Assembly: GCF_003589595.1 (NCBI RefSeq)
Contig: NW_020653726.1
Location: 13,166,847 to 13,230,846 of the forward strand
From: Hyposmocoma kahamanoa
Taxonomy: Eukaryota; Arthropoda; Insecta; Lepidoptera; Cosmopterigidae
DNA: 64,000 nt
Direction: 5' to 3'
Shown in pieces: positions 54,072-64,000 of the stretch (position 1 is its first letter; each line of letters starts with the position of its first letter). The position numbers and the translations under genes are program-made. The notes beneath the pieces are model-generated. The model was not told where the DNA came from, ran no database searches, and saw only the letters and a list, made by a program, of their open reading frames with translations.

Positions 54072-55497
54072 TGGATTAGGTCAACAACAAATAACAAAAG
54101 AAACATATAAAACTGGTAATAACCATTCATGAAATATTTAAAAGTATGTACCTAAATATAGCTAGAACTTGCTTTTTCTTTATATAAATAGAACTTCAAG
54201 AAAGAAAATAAAGAAAGAAAATACATTTATTTGGTTACCACAATGACACCTCAAAAGAAAAAAAAGGGAAATATTGAAGTGCACATCAGAAAACATAATA
54301 CATATAAAATTATGCTCATTATTCAAATAACTTTCTCATAGGAAAAAATATTTCACTATAAATAAAACAACTGTCTAACAAAACTAGTATCAAAAGTAAT
54401 TTACCAAAACTCGACCTCTGCTAATTTCTCGTTGTATAACGAAAGTGTTCATTTATTAACAAAAATATGGTTTACATAACAAAAATGCTGATTAAACATC
54501 AATTGAAATTAACTGTAAACGAAATAACAATTCTTTTAACTAAATAACCTTAATTTTTCTCAAAAGTTGCTCCACAAATTATCTTCGTCTATACAATGAA
54601 TCACGTACAACGAACATTTTTATGATATAACGAATAACACATATTGCATAACATAATTTCAAAAATGTTATCTGATTTCCTGAAAATAATCGAGACTTTT
54701 TATCTCTTTCGCATACAACCTTGAGTCTGGTACAATATGCCCGAATAAAGAACAAGCTAGAACGCTGTGCAAACGAAAATGCGCTAATTTTTTCAAAAAC
54801 TATAAATGCAAATAGTCATGTTGCAGGGTTCGCGGTCCGGCTCATGAATGTGGTACCACCAGCAGACGCCAAAAATCTTCTAATCGGACAGAAAAGGAAG
54901 AGTGGACGTCCTGCGAAAGCAAGACCCGCATTAATAATTCAATAAAAGTTTTTTATTGTCCCACTGCTGGGCAAAGGTTAATTTATTTTTTTTTCAAAAG
55001 ATGAAAACATTCAACATAACACATAAATAAATAATTACGAAACAAAAACACAAACAAAGCAAAAAAGAAAAATGTATATAAACAAATTTTATTAAATTAA
55101 AACACTATATAATAACATCACTAATTTAGAAATCAAACAGGTAGTCTTCATAATGCTTACTTTTGCATAAATTTATGTGGTACTTAAATCAAGTTTCAAA
55201 GGAGCCGAGTTGGAGCAAAACATCGGTCGGAGATATGTATGTTTCCTACGATGTGCTCAAGTTAGAGCGTCGTACGAACTCTCAATCTGAACGGAGGAAT
55301 TATAAATGTAGACTTGATATACCAATTTCATGTGTATTTTGCTGTTATTTGTTTGAGAGTATAATCGATTCCGAAGCAAAAACGTGGCATTATATTTTTT
55401 TACTTGTTGTTTATTGGGCATACCCAATAATAAATCAAACATCGATGTTTTGGGCAATAGTGTATATTGACTTCGTACAGGGTCATGAGCATATTTC
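54072..55497. other. AT-rich, one doubtful ORF
   Basis: Includes the 54721-54945 ORF and a 112-codon plus ORF at 55163 with no recognisable content. TTTATTGTCCCACTGCTGGGC near 54950 is the 3' end of a SINE-E, minus orientation. Confidence 0.4.
54721..54945 (+). other. 74-codon ORF of doubtful status
   Basis: No ATG at its start (TTG). The peptide ends GQKRKSGRPAKARPALIIQ; a basic KRKxGRPAKA tail is seen in some transposon-derived nuclear proteins, so this may be the last exon of a domesticated or dead element. No domain is visible upstream and no splice structure can be shown. Confidence 0.2.
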
Positions 55498-55780
55498 GTA
55501 GCAGTAAAACTCTTTGTGAAAGAGTTCGTCCGAGGTAGTACTGCCGCCTTACTATTTCTGCCGCCAAGCAGTAAAGCGAGCATTGCTGCGTTCCGATTTG
55601 AAGAGTAAGGGTGCTAGTGAAATTACAGGCACATGAAACTTTCAACTTTCGAGTTTGTTTAAGGGTGACAGGGGCAGTGGCAATGCCATTTGAGCGGTAT
55701 TGCAACTGTTATGGACAGGCGTGACGCTTACTGCGCACGTCGTATTCGTCCCGATACTTATGTTAGATTACATAAAAATG
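55498..55780 (+). mobile_element. Family A retroposon, full-length diverged copy
   Basis: CTTTGTGAAAGAGTTCGTCC to CGTATTCGTCCCGATACTTA TG and an A-rich end. Confidence 0.83.
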
Positions 55781-56461
55781 AATAATAAATTTATAAATTT
55801 AAGTATATTTTTATAGCTGTAAGTCTCATAACTAAATTATGTAGTTATGTATTTGTGTTCTTCTTAAATGAAATCGGTAAATGAAATACTGTTTATTTTG
55901 TTTTAGGAATGAAGTTATTTTAATGTATCATTAATTTACAAATATAAAATATGATTATAATAACATTCATTAGTTATTAGAAATAATTACATCACAATTT
56001 ATGATTATACCTTTATTCTATAAATAGAAAAGAGTCCAGAAAAAATATTTTAAGCCTTTATTCCCTATACTGCCCTTCAAGAGTAAAAAAGGGATTTCGT
56101 CCAAAAACGGAGTTACGAGATGTCCAAATTCAACTGTTTCTTTTTTCATTTTAATCTAATAAAATTAAAAACCACGAGCAAAAAGAAATGCCTTTTAATG
56201 TAGTTTAATTATTCCAAACGTAAAATAGTCTATTTATTGGTCTCAATTAAATTATTCTACTCATTAAATGAAACAACTTTAATTCAACGTCTTTAGGAAA
56301 TTCGCACAAAAGCTTTCGTCTTTCTACACCTACCTGCTTCGGATGTTTACCAAATTGTACAAGGCATCACCATAACTATCATCGTCGACCTATTTATTAA
56401 ACGTCTCACATCTGGTCACGAGTCAAGTAGTAGTAGAGAGGGTTGTATAAGGCAACAAAAA
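55781..56461. other. No feature recognised
   Basis: AT-rich. Confidence 0.5.
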
Positions 56462-56540
56462 ATATTATGCTGAAGGCGCTGGTTCGAGTCCAGCCAGACC
56501 GAAGGAATTTCTCTAAGTCTTCGACCTTTGTTTTAATAAA
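56462..56540 (+). mobile_element. SINE-D 3' part
   Basis: GCGCTGGTTCGAGTCCAGCC, AGACCGAAGGAATTTCTC, TCGACCTTTGTTTTAATAAA. Confidence 0.6.
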
Positions 56541-57117
56541 TTATAACGAACTACTGGAGTAATTTCACAAAAGATATTTGAATATCATAGGTAGTAAAAC
56601 ATATGTGATATTCAATCATCTTAATATTCCAAGTTTTCGATTAAGTTCAGAGTTAAATTAAGAGTTAAGTTATATTATTTTTATCCGTATTTCCGATGAC
56701 ATAGAAAGTGACTTGTATGTGGATTAGGTACACAGAGCAGCACCTATACGAATGAGGCGTGGCGATGATGCGTCCGACGCCATCGCAAGCGTGGACCGTG
56801 CATTACTCAGCTCGCTGACCCGGAATGTATATATAATTGATTTCAGCATTGCGGCTGGCATGCTAACGAACCCTGAATTCCAGTGAAAAGTTTGATCTCA
56901 TAACTGGAATGAGGACTAATCCCTCCAAAAATGAATCGCTCTCTCACCTATTTAGGGAGATAATAATGAGGCTCGACTGAGAAGGCTATAGTTTACGTAA
57001 TCGCCTTTTTGCGTTACACGTGAATGCTACGCGGGAGCGTGGTTGGGCATAAAAAGAGATACACAAGTGATAAATTGACAGGTAAACTATCATTTATTCT
57101 GGGGAAGCTTCGTCGTC
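56541..57117. other. No feature recognised
   Basis: 56740-56830 is slightly GC-richer; nothing assigned. Confidence 0.45.
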
Positions 57118-57246
57118 TGCGTCTCAGGGTGACGGGCGCAGTGGTTATGCTCAGATCTTTGCAATTTAAACTGTAGGTGCTATGGACAGGCGTGTCGTTA
57201 ACCGTTTGTTCGTCCTTTTGTTTAGTAGTTAGTATCACAAAAAATG
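57118..57246 (+). mobile_element. Family A retroposon, 3' part
   Basis: GCGTCTCAGGGTGACGGGCG, TATGGACAGGCGTGTCG, TAGTATCACAAAAAATG. Confidence 0.78.
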
Positions 57247-57483
57247 CTTACTGCTATCAAAAATATGAATCAGATAAAAACACTAGTAAATTTTTGAAAA
57301 TGTTTATTTGGGCAAAAATTTACTCGCTGTAGAAGCTTTTTTAAGCTTTTATGTTACATCTCTTGACAACTAGTTAAGCAAAAACAGTTGAGTCAAGTGA
57401 ACATTGATTAAAATTTCTACTGGACCAAAAGAAACGATTTATTTGACATTATTTATGACATCATTTAAGCGTTGAGAGTACTT

Positions 57484-57809
57484 AGTAGCAATAGAGCTCC
57501 ATGTGAAAGAGTTCGTCCAAGGAAGTACTGCCACCTTACCTATTTCTGCCGCCAAGTAGTAATTTTAGCATTACTGCGTTTCGGTTTAGAAGGGTAAGGG
57601 TGCTGGTGAAGAAATTACAGGCACATGGGACTTGTCAACTTATATTTTAGGGTGACGGGCGCACTAGTATTTATATGTTCTGTGGGCAGTGCCTCTCAGA
57701 TCTTTGCGATTTAAAGCTCTGAGTGGCAATGCAACTGTTATGGACAGACGTGTAGCTTACCATCAGACGCACGAATTGTTCGTCCCGTCAATTGGTATTA
57801 TAAAAAAAG
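57484..57809 (+). mobile_element. Family A retroposon, full-length copy
   Basis: AGTAGCAATAGAGCTCCATG to CGTCCCGTCAATTGGTATTA TAAAAAAAG. Its tail abuts the endonuclease fragment at 57811. Confidence 0.88.
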
Positions 57810-57810
57810 A

Positions 57811-58270
57811 AGTAGAACAGTTTTCCAACAGGTTTACAATGAAATCTCCACATACTAATATAGTTTTTTTTATTGGTAAAATCTGTTTAATACTATCTTC
57901 CATGGTTAATTCAAACTCGATGAAATTAGCAGAGGGGGGCCTGTATACAAATAACACGACAAATTGATCCAATTCCACACATGAAATTTTAATGCTCCGT
58001 TCAATAGAAAGATCTGTGATATCCTTACGCTCTTTATATTTTAAGTTACGCTTAATAATAATCATGGATCCGCCTCTATTTAAGTTCTTTCTTATGAACG
58101 AATGGAACGAACTGTCTATTACATAATTTTCTACGTTGTTAATTACTTCGAAATCTTTCAACCAGTGTTCTGTTACACAAAACACATCAACGAAAATGTC
58201 GTGTAAAAATGACTTATTTCTAATGTTTTGCAAGAAATGTTTTGATACACGACATGGAAACGATTGGACT
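57811..58270 (-). pseudogene. Non-LTR retrotransposon endonuclease-domain fragment
   Basis: The ORF (57763-58233) carries APE-type endonuclease landmarks: DVFCVTEHWLKD (catalytic Glu region), RGGSMIIIKRNL, VVLFVYRPPS, and ILVCGDFIVNLL, where the family motif GDFN has lost its Asn (GDFI). It ends abruptly against the A-rich tail of a family A copy at 57809. No RT domain is present. Confidence 0.75.
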
Positions 58271-58289
58271 TATCTGATGTCGAGTCTCA

Positions 58290-58318
58290 TACACAAGGAC
58301 CTCTACTGCTACTGCATA
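58290..58318 (-). mobile_element. Family A 5'-end stub
   Basis: ACACAAGGACCTCTACTGCT ACTGC equals the antisense of the family A start. It lies beyond the endonuclease fragment, inverted relative to the copy at 57484-57809. Confidence 0.5.
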
Positions 58319-59510
58319 TGATATATTATGGGACTATATCTCAATGACAGGCAGCTTCGGCACCGGATAAGGAACTTTTATATTTCTTCAAGCTTCATTT
58401 CTTCAAGCCGTCCTAATAGCAAAATGTTGAATCTAGTTTATTCATTATCATTATATTATAGTGGAACGGAAAATGTTACGATTATTATACGACAAATTAA
58501 ACACTTCAACAGCTAATTAGGTGCGGCTAAGATCAGAAGAAAACCAACGGGAACTAGATTAAAACATTCGAGTTCTACTGTAAATTATGTCATGTATCTT
58601 TTATAGGAACGTAGGAATACTTCAGTAGGATCGGGATCAAGGAAAGCAAACCACAGATAATATAATACTGTACTAGTACAGATACCTAATCTCACACAAA
58701 GAAATATCCACTCGTAACTCAGCTTATTCGTCTTAAAAGTCAGCTTGCTAAAGCGTTTCTTGGTTCTGAGAATAAATTCAAATAACTGCCATCTATACAA
58801 TTTATTGCAAACTAACAAATCAAAAAGTATATCATTGAGAAACCTTCGATTTGTTACCATTTCAACGACAGTTTACTTGTTGCACCAATTTCCAGAACTA
58901 TAAATGAATTTTAATTGAATATTTCTAAAATTTTGTTTCTTTCTTATATTTTACATTTTACTTCTTACGACATACCTCAAATTTTCGGGATAATTATTTT
59001 TTATTTTAACCAAGTGTCGCCATCTACAGTTTTAAATAAGTATTCAGTGTTTTTGTATGAATTTTTACCGCTTGAGCAAACAGTGAAAGATCTTTTTCTT
59101 TTACTATCTGTTTGTTCTATACCCAAACTCATAAAGTACACTATCACGTAAACTTTGGAGAGAATGTAGATCTCAAGTTTAATCCGTAATCTTTTAAGAT
59201 TATTCTGTACATGTATGCATTCCCATGATTATGGTGGTATGTGAGCCAAGAAGGGATATGCATATAAATTGGAAATTATCTGCTTCGAGAGAAGGAACAT
59301 TAGTCACAAAAAATTGTTCTCGTTGACGCGTATCGGTTTATCACCGAGTTATATTAGTGGTACAAGATAATCTCTTAACAAGATCACCAGGACTGGTGTA
59401 ATCCATGTAGACTCTTTTGCATCGCTCAGTTCTAAATTAATAATACAAAAATTGTTTACGAATTATTTTTGTAAATATTGATTGATAGAAAAAAAATTGA
59501 AACATTTGTT
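58319..59510. other. No feature recognised
   Basis: A 91-codon minus ORF at 58585-58860 (MVTNRRFLNDILF start) is vaguely LINE-like, but I cannot support it. Confidence 0.45.
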
Positions 59511-60325
59511 TTCATATTCATATTCATATTCATTTATTCATTGCCACCATATGTTAGAAAAGGTCTTAACTTAAATACATGTGTTCATATGGACCCCGTT
59601 AGGGCACTGCAAGATTTAACAATTTGAGAGAGGAACTTAATATAATATTACCTACTCACTTTCACACATTCACATACCACATTTATATTATTATATTTAC
59701 ATTGTAATAACTATAATTTTATATTTATTTTCTACCTATACAATTCAAATACCTAATAATGGAATTAAAACATAAATTTAACTCTTGACATATAGTTATA
59801 AAATTGCAACATAGAGCTTATGTAATCTAAAATACACAAACGAGGTAATAGCATAGCATCTACAATCATATAACGAATATATTCTATTTTAAACGAAATT
59901 TTATTATAATATTAGAACGAATACGAATAGCTACTCGAATTTGTCTGAAAAAAATTCCTCTATAGAATAGTAGCATTTTTTAATTAACATTTGTTTTAGA
60001 TGTTTAATAAACGTTATGTATTTTTCGTTACTTTTGATTTCATTTGGGATTTTATTATAAATTTTTATCAACATACAATGAGGGCTGTTAGTAAATAATT
60101 GCAATTTTGAAAAGGGTACTTTTAATTTGTATTTATTTCTGTCATTGCGTTTAATTCCTGGTATTGGAGAATACAAACCTATATTCTTACGTACAAATTT
60201 ACATGACTCAAGTATATAAATTGAAGTGAGGGTTAATAAATTGTGTTTTATGAAATGGGGTCGACATGAGTCCATTTGATCAATGTTAGCCAGGATTCTA
60301 ATGCATCTTTTTTGAATTTATCATT
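59511..60325 (-). mobile_element. 5'-truncated CR1/Jockey-like LINE: ORF2 C-terminus plus 3' UTR
   Basis: The minus strand reads QKRCIRILANIDQMDSCRPH, then LLTLTSIYILESCKFVRKN, then KIYNKIPNEIK and a terminal YYSIEEFFSDKFE stop at 59931; this is the C-terminal region following RT in CR1/Jockey-like elements. The 3' UTR runs to an AATAAA near 59550 and a (GAATAT)n tail at 59511-59540. The frame is open for 114 codons from MDSCRP, so the copy is not very old. Confidence 0.78.
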
Positions 60326-60337
60326 AATTTATTTTTT

Positions 60338-60575
60338 ATCGAGTTCCTAGGGTTTCCTGATTGTTTACACAGGAAGTGAAACTATTTTTTTTTTATTATT
60401 ATTTTTATATTCATTCGAGAGCACAAGCGACATCGGAAATGGGTCCGAGTTTTCTAGATTTGTATAATCTCAGATTCGGAACTATAAATGTAAAATGCGC
60501 CATAGGACTTGTAAAGGGCCCGAAACGTTGGTTTGTTCGAAAAATCAAATATACGCGATTTAGATCCGAAGAAAT
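60338..60575 (+). mobile_element. Repeat M copy, interrupted by repeat L
   Basis: ATCGAGTTCCTAGGGTTTCC and TTGTTTACACAGG (to about 60380), then, after the insert at 60404-60495, AAAGGGCCCGAAACGTTGG and ATATACGCGATTTAGATCCG. Confidence 0.6.
60419..60483 (+). repeat. Dispersed repeat L, copy 2 (inside M)
   Basis: GAGCACAAGCGACATCGGAA, GGGTCCGAGTTTTCTAGATT; same orientation as 40375-40440. Confidence 0.6.
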
Positions 60576-60659
60576 AATTTCAGTTCGTATTTTTATTTTT
60601 ACTGAATGTCATAATATTTTCCCTTCAATGATATTTTCATTTGTGAAAATACTCCACTA

Positions 60660-60760
60660 GTTTGTTATCATTATTGATACAAAGATCGAACAAATACAAC
60701 GAACAATTCCTTCGATCAGACTGGACCCGAATCTGTATCTGTTGCTACAAATTCGGTCTC
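60660..60760 (-). mobile_element. SINE-D-like 3' part
   Basis: ATTATTGATACAAAGATCGA, CCTTCGATCAGACTGGACCC, CTGTATCTGTTGCTACAA. Confidence 0.6.
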
Positions 60761-61204
60761 CATCTCAATAATAATAATTAAAAAAAATGTTAAAATAAAG
60801 TAGAGTTTTAGAAATAAAACTTTAAATGAGAAATACTGCACGACTTAAAAAACAAATGTACGCAATTTAGCTCCGAAAAAATTGTTTCAGTTTCTGTATT
60901 TACGCACCTGACATCCTTCAACGTTTATCTTCTTACCATAGTATCAGATTCGATTTCGACATTTTCTCTGGTTCTGTGGTCTCAGCTAGGAACTCAACTA
61001 GGAAATGTCTTTCGTCTTAACTACACGACAGATTTCGTTGAATTTTCTTAAAATATTAAATTCAAATTTATGGTTACTGTCACTTATTCAATCATATAAT
61101 GTTTATATACTTATTTTATTTAGCAGGTTGTGTTCACGTCAAGTAGGGTACTTTCTTATCGTATTACTATGCTATGAAATACTTTTAGTTTTTTATTGAA
61201 TATC

Positions 61205-61275
61205 ATAATGCTTTTACTGATGACTCGAACCAGTATCTGTTGCCACAACGTGGCTATAATAGTCGATCTATGTAG
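61205..61275 (-). mobile_element. SINE-D-like fragment
   Basis: GATGACTCGAACCAGTATCT, GTTGCCACAACGTGGC resemble 49640-49690 and 60715-60750. Confidence 0.45.
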
Positions 61276-61829
61276 GTACCAATAACAATAAAAAATATGT
61301 TAAAATGAAGTTCGGTTTTAGAAATAAAACTTCAAATGAGAAATAGTGCACAAAAAGACTTATTTTTCTCGAATTTCAATGCCCTGTAGCGACTTGGAGA
61401 CGTAGTCAGACGCCTACTTTGCCTAATTGTTCATCTAGGTATTCTCACCACCGATATACATAATACAGAGCCTCTTAAAAAGGATTTGGCAACCAGATTG
61501 GCGATGTCATTAAAGTTGCAGATTAATATAACACGGAAAATCTGCTTCTCATTCCTAATTTACTAAAAATTAATTCAATTCTACGGTAGAATGGTTCTTT
61601 ACTATAATAATATAATAATAGTGTGTTAGACAACCACACCAATTGTTTGGTCTCACACTAGGGAATTCCCTGTACAATGAGCACCAGAGTACTTCCACAT
61701 TTACATGGCGAACGGCTATGGAGCGGAATACCTTGCCTGCAGACATTTCCCTAAAGGCTATAACTTCGACCTTTTCAAGGCGAGAGTGGATAGGCATTAT
61801 TTGAGTGTGCTTGCTAATTCGTCGACCAC
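61276..61829. other. No feature recognised
   Basis: 61600-61760 (GTTAGACAACCACACC, then CACTAGGGAATTCCCTGTAC) is reminiscent of SINE-B body sequence, but too eroded to assign. Confidence 0.4.
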
Positions 61830-61990
61830 ATCGTTACTTTCCATCAGGTGAGTTGAGGTCAAATGCGCATTTATTCTTACACGCAGACCTAAAGCAATTT
61901 AGAAAAGTTCACTTTCGGAATTGGTCGTACGGGAATCGACCCCGGGATCTGCTCGTCCATTGCGCAAACCATTGTGCCACAGAGGTCAAT
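61830..61990 (-). mobile_element. SINE-I copy (minus)
   Basis: CAATTTAGAAAAGTTCACTT, antisense B box GGGAATCGACCCCGGG, ATTGTGCCACAGAGG as head. Matches 10203-10335. Confidence 0.7.
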
Positions 61991-62503
61991 AAAATTAATG
62001 TATGGTTTAAACAGCCATTTTATTCCATAGCGCCTCGATTAGTACTTGAAACTCATTTCTTCAGTCCAATATTCATGTTTTTATCTCTCATAACGATCAA
62101 GTGTGACACATAACACATCCTTGCAATGTTTTTCAGTTCATGTACGATCTAAGTGATGAATGTAATGTAAATAAATACATTCGGCGTAATTAAGTGCAAA
62201 TAGAGAAATAAAGTTTGACAATAATAGTCGCTTTCACGAAACAAAATCGCCGAGTAGGTATTAATGGAGGCTTAAATGGAGGTGAAACTTTAGTAAAGTG
62301 CCGTTACCGCCCATTTGTCAAACAAAAAATATGACTTAACTTCGGGCCCGTGCCGTCAGAACATGACTTATACAAATATCCTGCGAGGTGGTTAGTTTTG
62401 GTCCCATTTTACGAGCTGAATATTGGGGAGGGCAAAAGAAAGTATTTAAACCGTCACATGTTTCTAACGCGCAGCAGTGTTTTAGGACGTATGACGGATG
62501 AAG
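61991..62503. other. No feature recognised
   Basis: AT-rich with short ORFs. Confidence 0.5.
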
Positions 62504-62814
62504 ATTAGTAGCAGTAGAGCCTCCTTGTGAAAGAGTTCGTCCAGCGAAGTACTGGCACATTACCTATTTCTTCCGCTAAGCAGTACTGTGAGCATTACTG
62601 CGTTTCGATTTTGAAGGGTAAGGGCGCTTGCTGGTGAAATTACAGGCACGTGGGACTTATCAACTTATGTATCGCGGTGACAGACATAGTGGCGGTGTCG
62701 TCAGATCTTTTGCGATTTAAAGCTCTGAGTGGCACTGCAACTGTTATGGACAGGAGTGTCACTTACCACCAGGTGCACGAGTTGTTCGTCTCGTCACTTA
62801 TTATTATAAAAAAG
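62504..62814 (+). mobile_element. Family A retroposon, full-length copy
   Basis: TTAGTAGCAGTAGAGCCTCC to TTGTTCGTCTCGTCACTTAT plus A-run; complete at both ends. Confidence 0.88.
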
Positions 62815-63414
62815 AATTTAAAAATCTGAAGATTTTGCGAAAATTCATGTACCTACCACATAATTCAGTAAAAAGCGCCTTTTTCAAAACACATGCTAAA
62901 ATTCGTTTAGCCAAACAACTGTATAACGTAAGTAATGCAATGCGTTTAGCTGTTCGTTAAGGCAGTTAAGTTTTTGTTTTTTACGTAGATGTAAACTGAC
63001 ACTAACGCTATTGCAGTTGTAAAAAGTGTAAAATAGAACATGGAAATTCTAGAAGTCCGTTTCGTTTGCAACTCTTTAAAAATTCAGCGGTAACTGAGAT
63101 AGTTCTCGTAAGCCTTTGACGTAGGGGAGACGTGAAACAGCCGTTGGAGCAGGTTCGGAAGTACACGGATTCATCGTCGAACCGTTTAACGAATTACCCA
63201 AGGATTACTAACTTATTTCATTAAGAACTTGGCCTGCCGAATTGTTATTTTGGATAAATCCCACTAGCGATCTTGATGACTCTAGCTCCTTTTACCTCGC
63301 CCTTATTTTCTTGCCTCTTTTTCGTTTATTTAATATAAAAGTATTTTTTTAAACGCAGGAATGTCTTTACGTTAAACAGGTTGAACGTTGTGAGCGTCGC
63401 TAAAGTATAATATA
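62815..63414. other. No feature recognised
   Basis: No ORF or repeat match found. Confidence 0.5.
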
Positions 63415-63612
63415 ATTCAATTTAATTTAATTTGAAATTTACCGTAAGCTTTTCGGCGAAGAAAAACATCGTGAGGAAACCTGCACACATCGGCAAAGAA
63501 ATTTAATGATCTGTGTGAACCCAATGCGCATAGGGCCCACGTGGGAACAGCCCAAACCCTCTCATTGTGAGAGGAGACATGTGTTCGATGTTGGGACTTT
63601 AAATAGGTTAAT
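63415..63612 (+). mobile_element. SINE-E, 5' truncated
   Basis: TAATTTGAAATTTACCGTAA, TTTTCGGCGAAGAAAAACAT, CTCATTGTGAGAGGAGACAT. Confidence 0.72.
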
Positions 63613-63666
63613 TATTAATGTTATTAAAAGATAAAATTATCGTTTTTATGTGAAATAATTGTAAGT

Positions 63667-63952
63667 TTTTCATTGAAAAAAAAAACCGACCTCACAAGTT
63701 TTTTCGATTTCCATGGGTTCCTCTCCTCAGATTCTGACTTCTTGGTAACAATAAGACTGTTACGAACTCCTTTTTACATTTTATATTTCCTTTTCTGGTT
63801 GTCATAGTGACGGTGATTTGTTGATTAAAAGTATTGTGTCAAGTGAAAAGCAGACTTTTATTCGCGGAAAATAATTAGTGATTTGTGATTGCCGAAACGA
63901 ACCCAGAACAGCATCAGGGACCACCACCACCTCGAGAGTATACCTAAAAGCG
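63667..63952 (-). repeat. Dispersed repeat G2, copy 2
   Basis: A-run, CCGACCTCACAAG, GATTTCCATGGGTTCCTC, GTTGTCATAGTGACGGTGAT, CTCGAGAGTATAC; inverse of 30351-30640. Confidence 0.75.
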
Positions 63953-64000
63953 ATAGAATGACCAGTGGACTGAATGGAAGACAGCGACGGAGGAAAAACA

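Noticed and set aside
54721..54945. Confident gene call on the GRPAKA-containing ORF
   Set aside because: No ATG, no upstream domain, no splice evidence; listed only as doubtful.
55163..55501. 112-codon ORF as a gene
   Set aside because: Overlapped by equally long antisense ORFs, no recognisable motif, no promoter; its 3' end abuts a family A copy.
57763..58233. 156-codon ORF as a host gene
   Set aside because: APE-type endonuclease motifs of non-LTR elements; its 3' end runs into a family A tail.
1..64000. CRISPR arrays, operons, prokaryotic regulatory sites
   Set aside because: The DNA is eukaryotic (TATA/initiator promoters, SINEs, LINEs, mariners); no regularly spaced direct repeats were seen.

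Overview
This window looks like a stretch of a lepidopteran (moth or butterfly) nuclear genome. It is AT-rich, gene-poor and heavily loaded with transposable elements. The lineage call rests on the repeat content: tRNA-headed SINEs, non-LTR retrotransposon tails with a C-terminal peptide type common in Lepidoptera, mariner elements, and many copies of a roughly 290-bp retroposon. The species cannot be named from the sequence alone.

Only three genes are convincing. They are paralogous, apparently intronless genes for small secreted histidine/glycine/lysine-rich proteins, all on the minus strand: 10876-11604 (242 aa), 27131-27892 (253 aa) and 33795-34529 (244 aa). Each encodes a signal peptide, a short arginine-containing propeptide ending at a furin-like site (REKR or RYIR), a conserved mature N-terminus (xxDLxxAAS), and then a body of Gly-His-Lys repeats around a conserved non-repetitive block (DEFKK.KHFH..HG). 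Each has a TATA box and an initiator-like element placed so that the 5' leader is only 30-43 nt, and a candidate poly(A) signal about 70-90 nt past the stop. The family resembles the insect proteins usually labelled histidine-rich glycoprotein-like or filaggrin-like; function is unknown, with metal binding or an extracellular/cuticular role as the obvious hypotheses.

Everything else recognisable is mobile-element sequence. Names used below are mine. Family A: about 21 copies of a retroposon ending in ATAAAAAA. SINE-B (TTA tail), SINE-C, SINE-D (tail TATTAATAATTA), SINE-E (CCAGCGTGGCGGAC and GCCCAGCAGTGGG motifs), SINE-H and SINE-I: tRNA-headed SINEs. F: tail of a non-LTR element. G1/G2, J, K, L, M, N: unclassified dispersed repeats. 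Copies of A interrupted by SINE-B (twice) and SINE-C (once) show that A is the older layer.

Layout: 0-10 kb holds a B-A-B tandem duplication, A copies, a mariner relic, a non-LTR C-terminal remnant and a GC-rich inverted-repeat MITE; 10-12 kb is His-rich gene 1; 12-27 kb is repeats, including a Harbinger-type MITE, a 2.9-kb TIR-bounded non-coding element and a LINE insertion with a 16-bp target duplication; 27-35 kb holds His-rich genes 2 and 3; 35-49 kb is repeats plus a GC-rich foldback element; 49.9-54.1 kb contains two inverted, inactivated mariners; 54-64 kb has non-LTR fragments (endonuclease and C-terminus) and more A and SINE copies. Several SINE copies are interrupted by near-perfect local hairpins, suggesting replication template switching.
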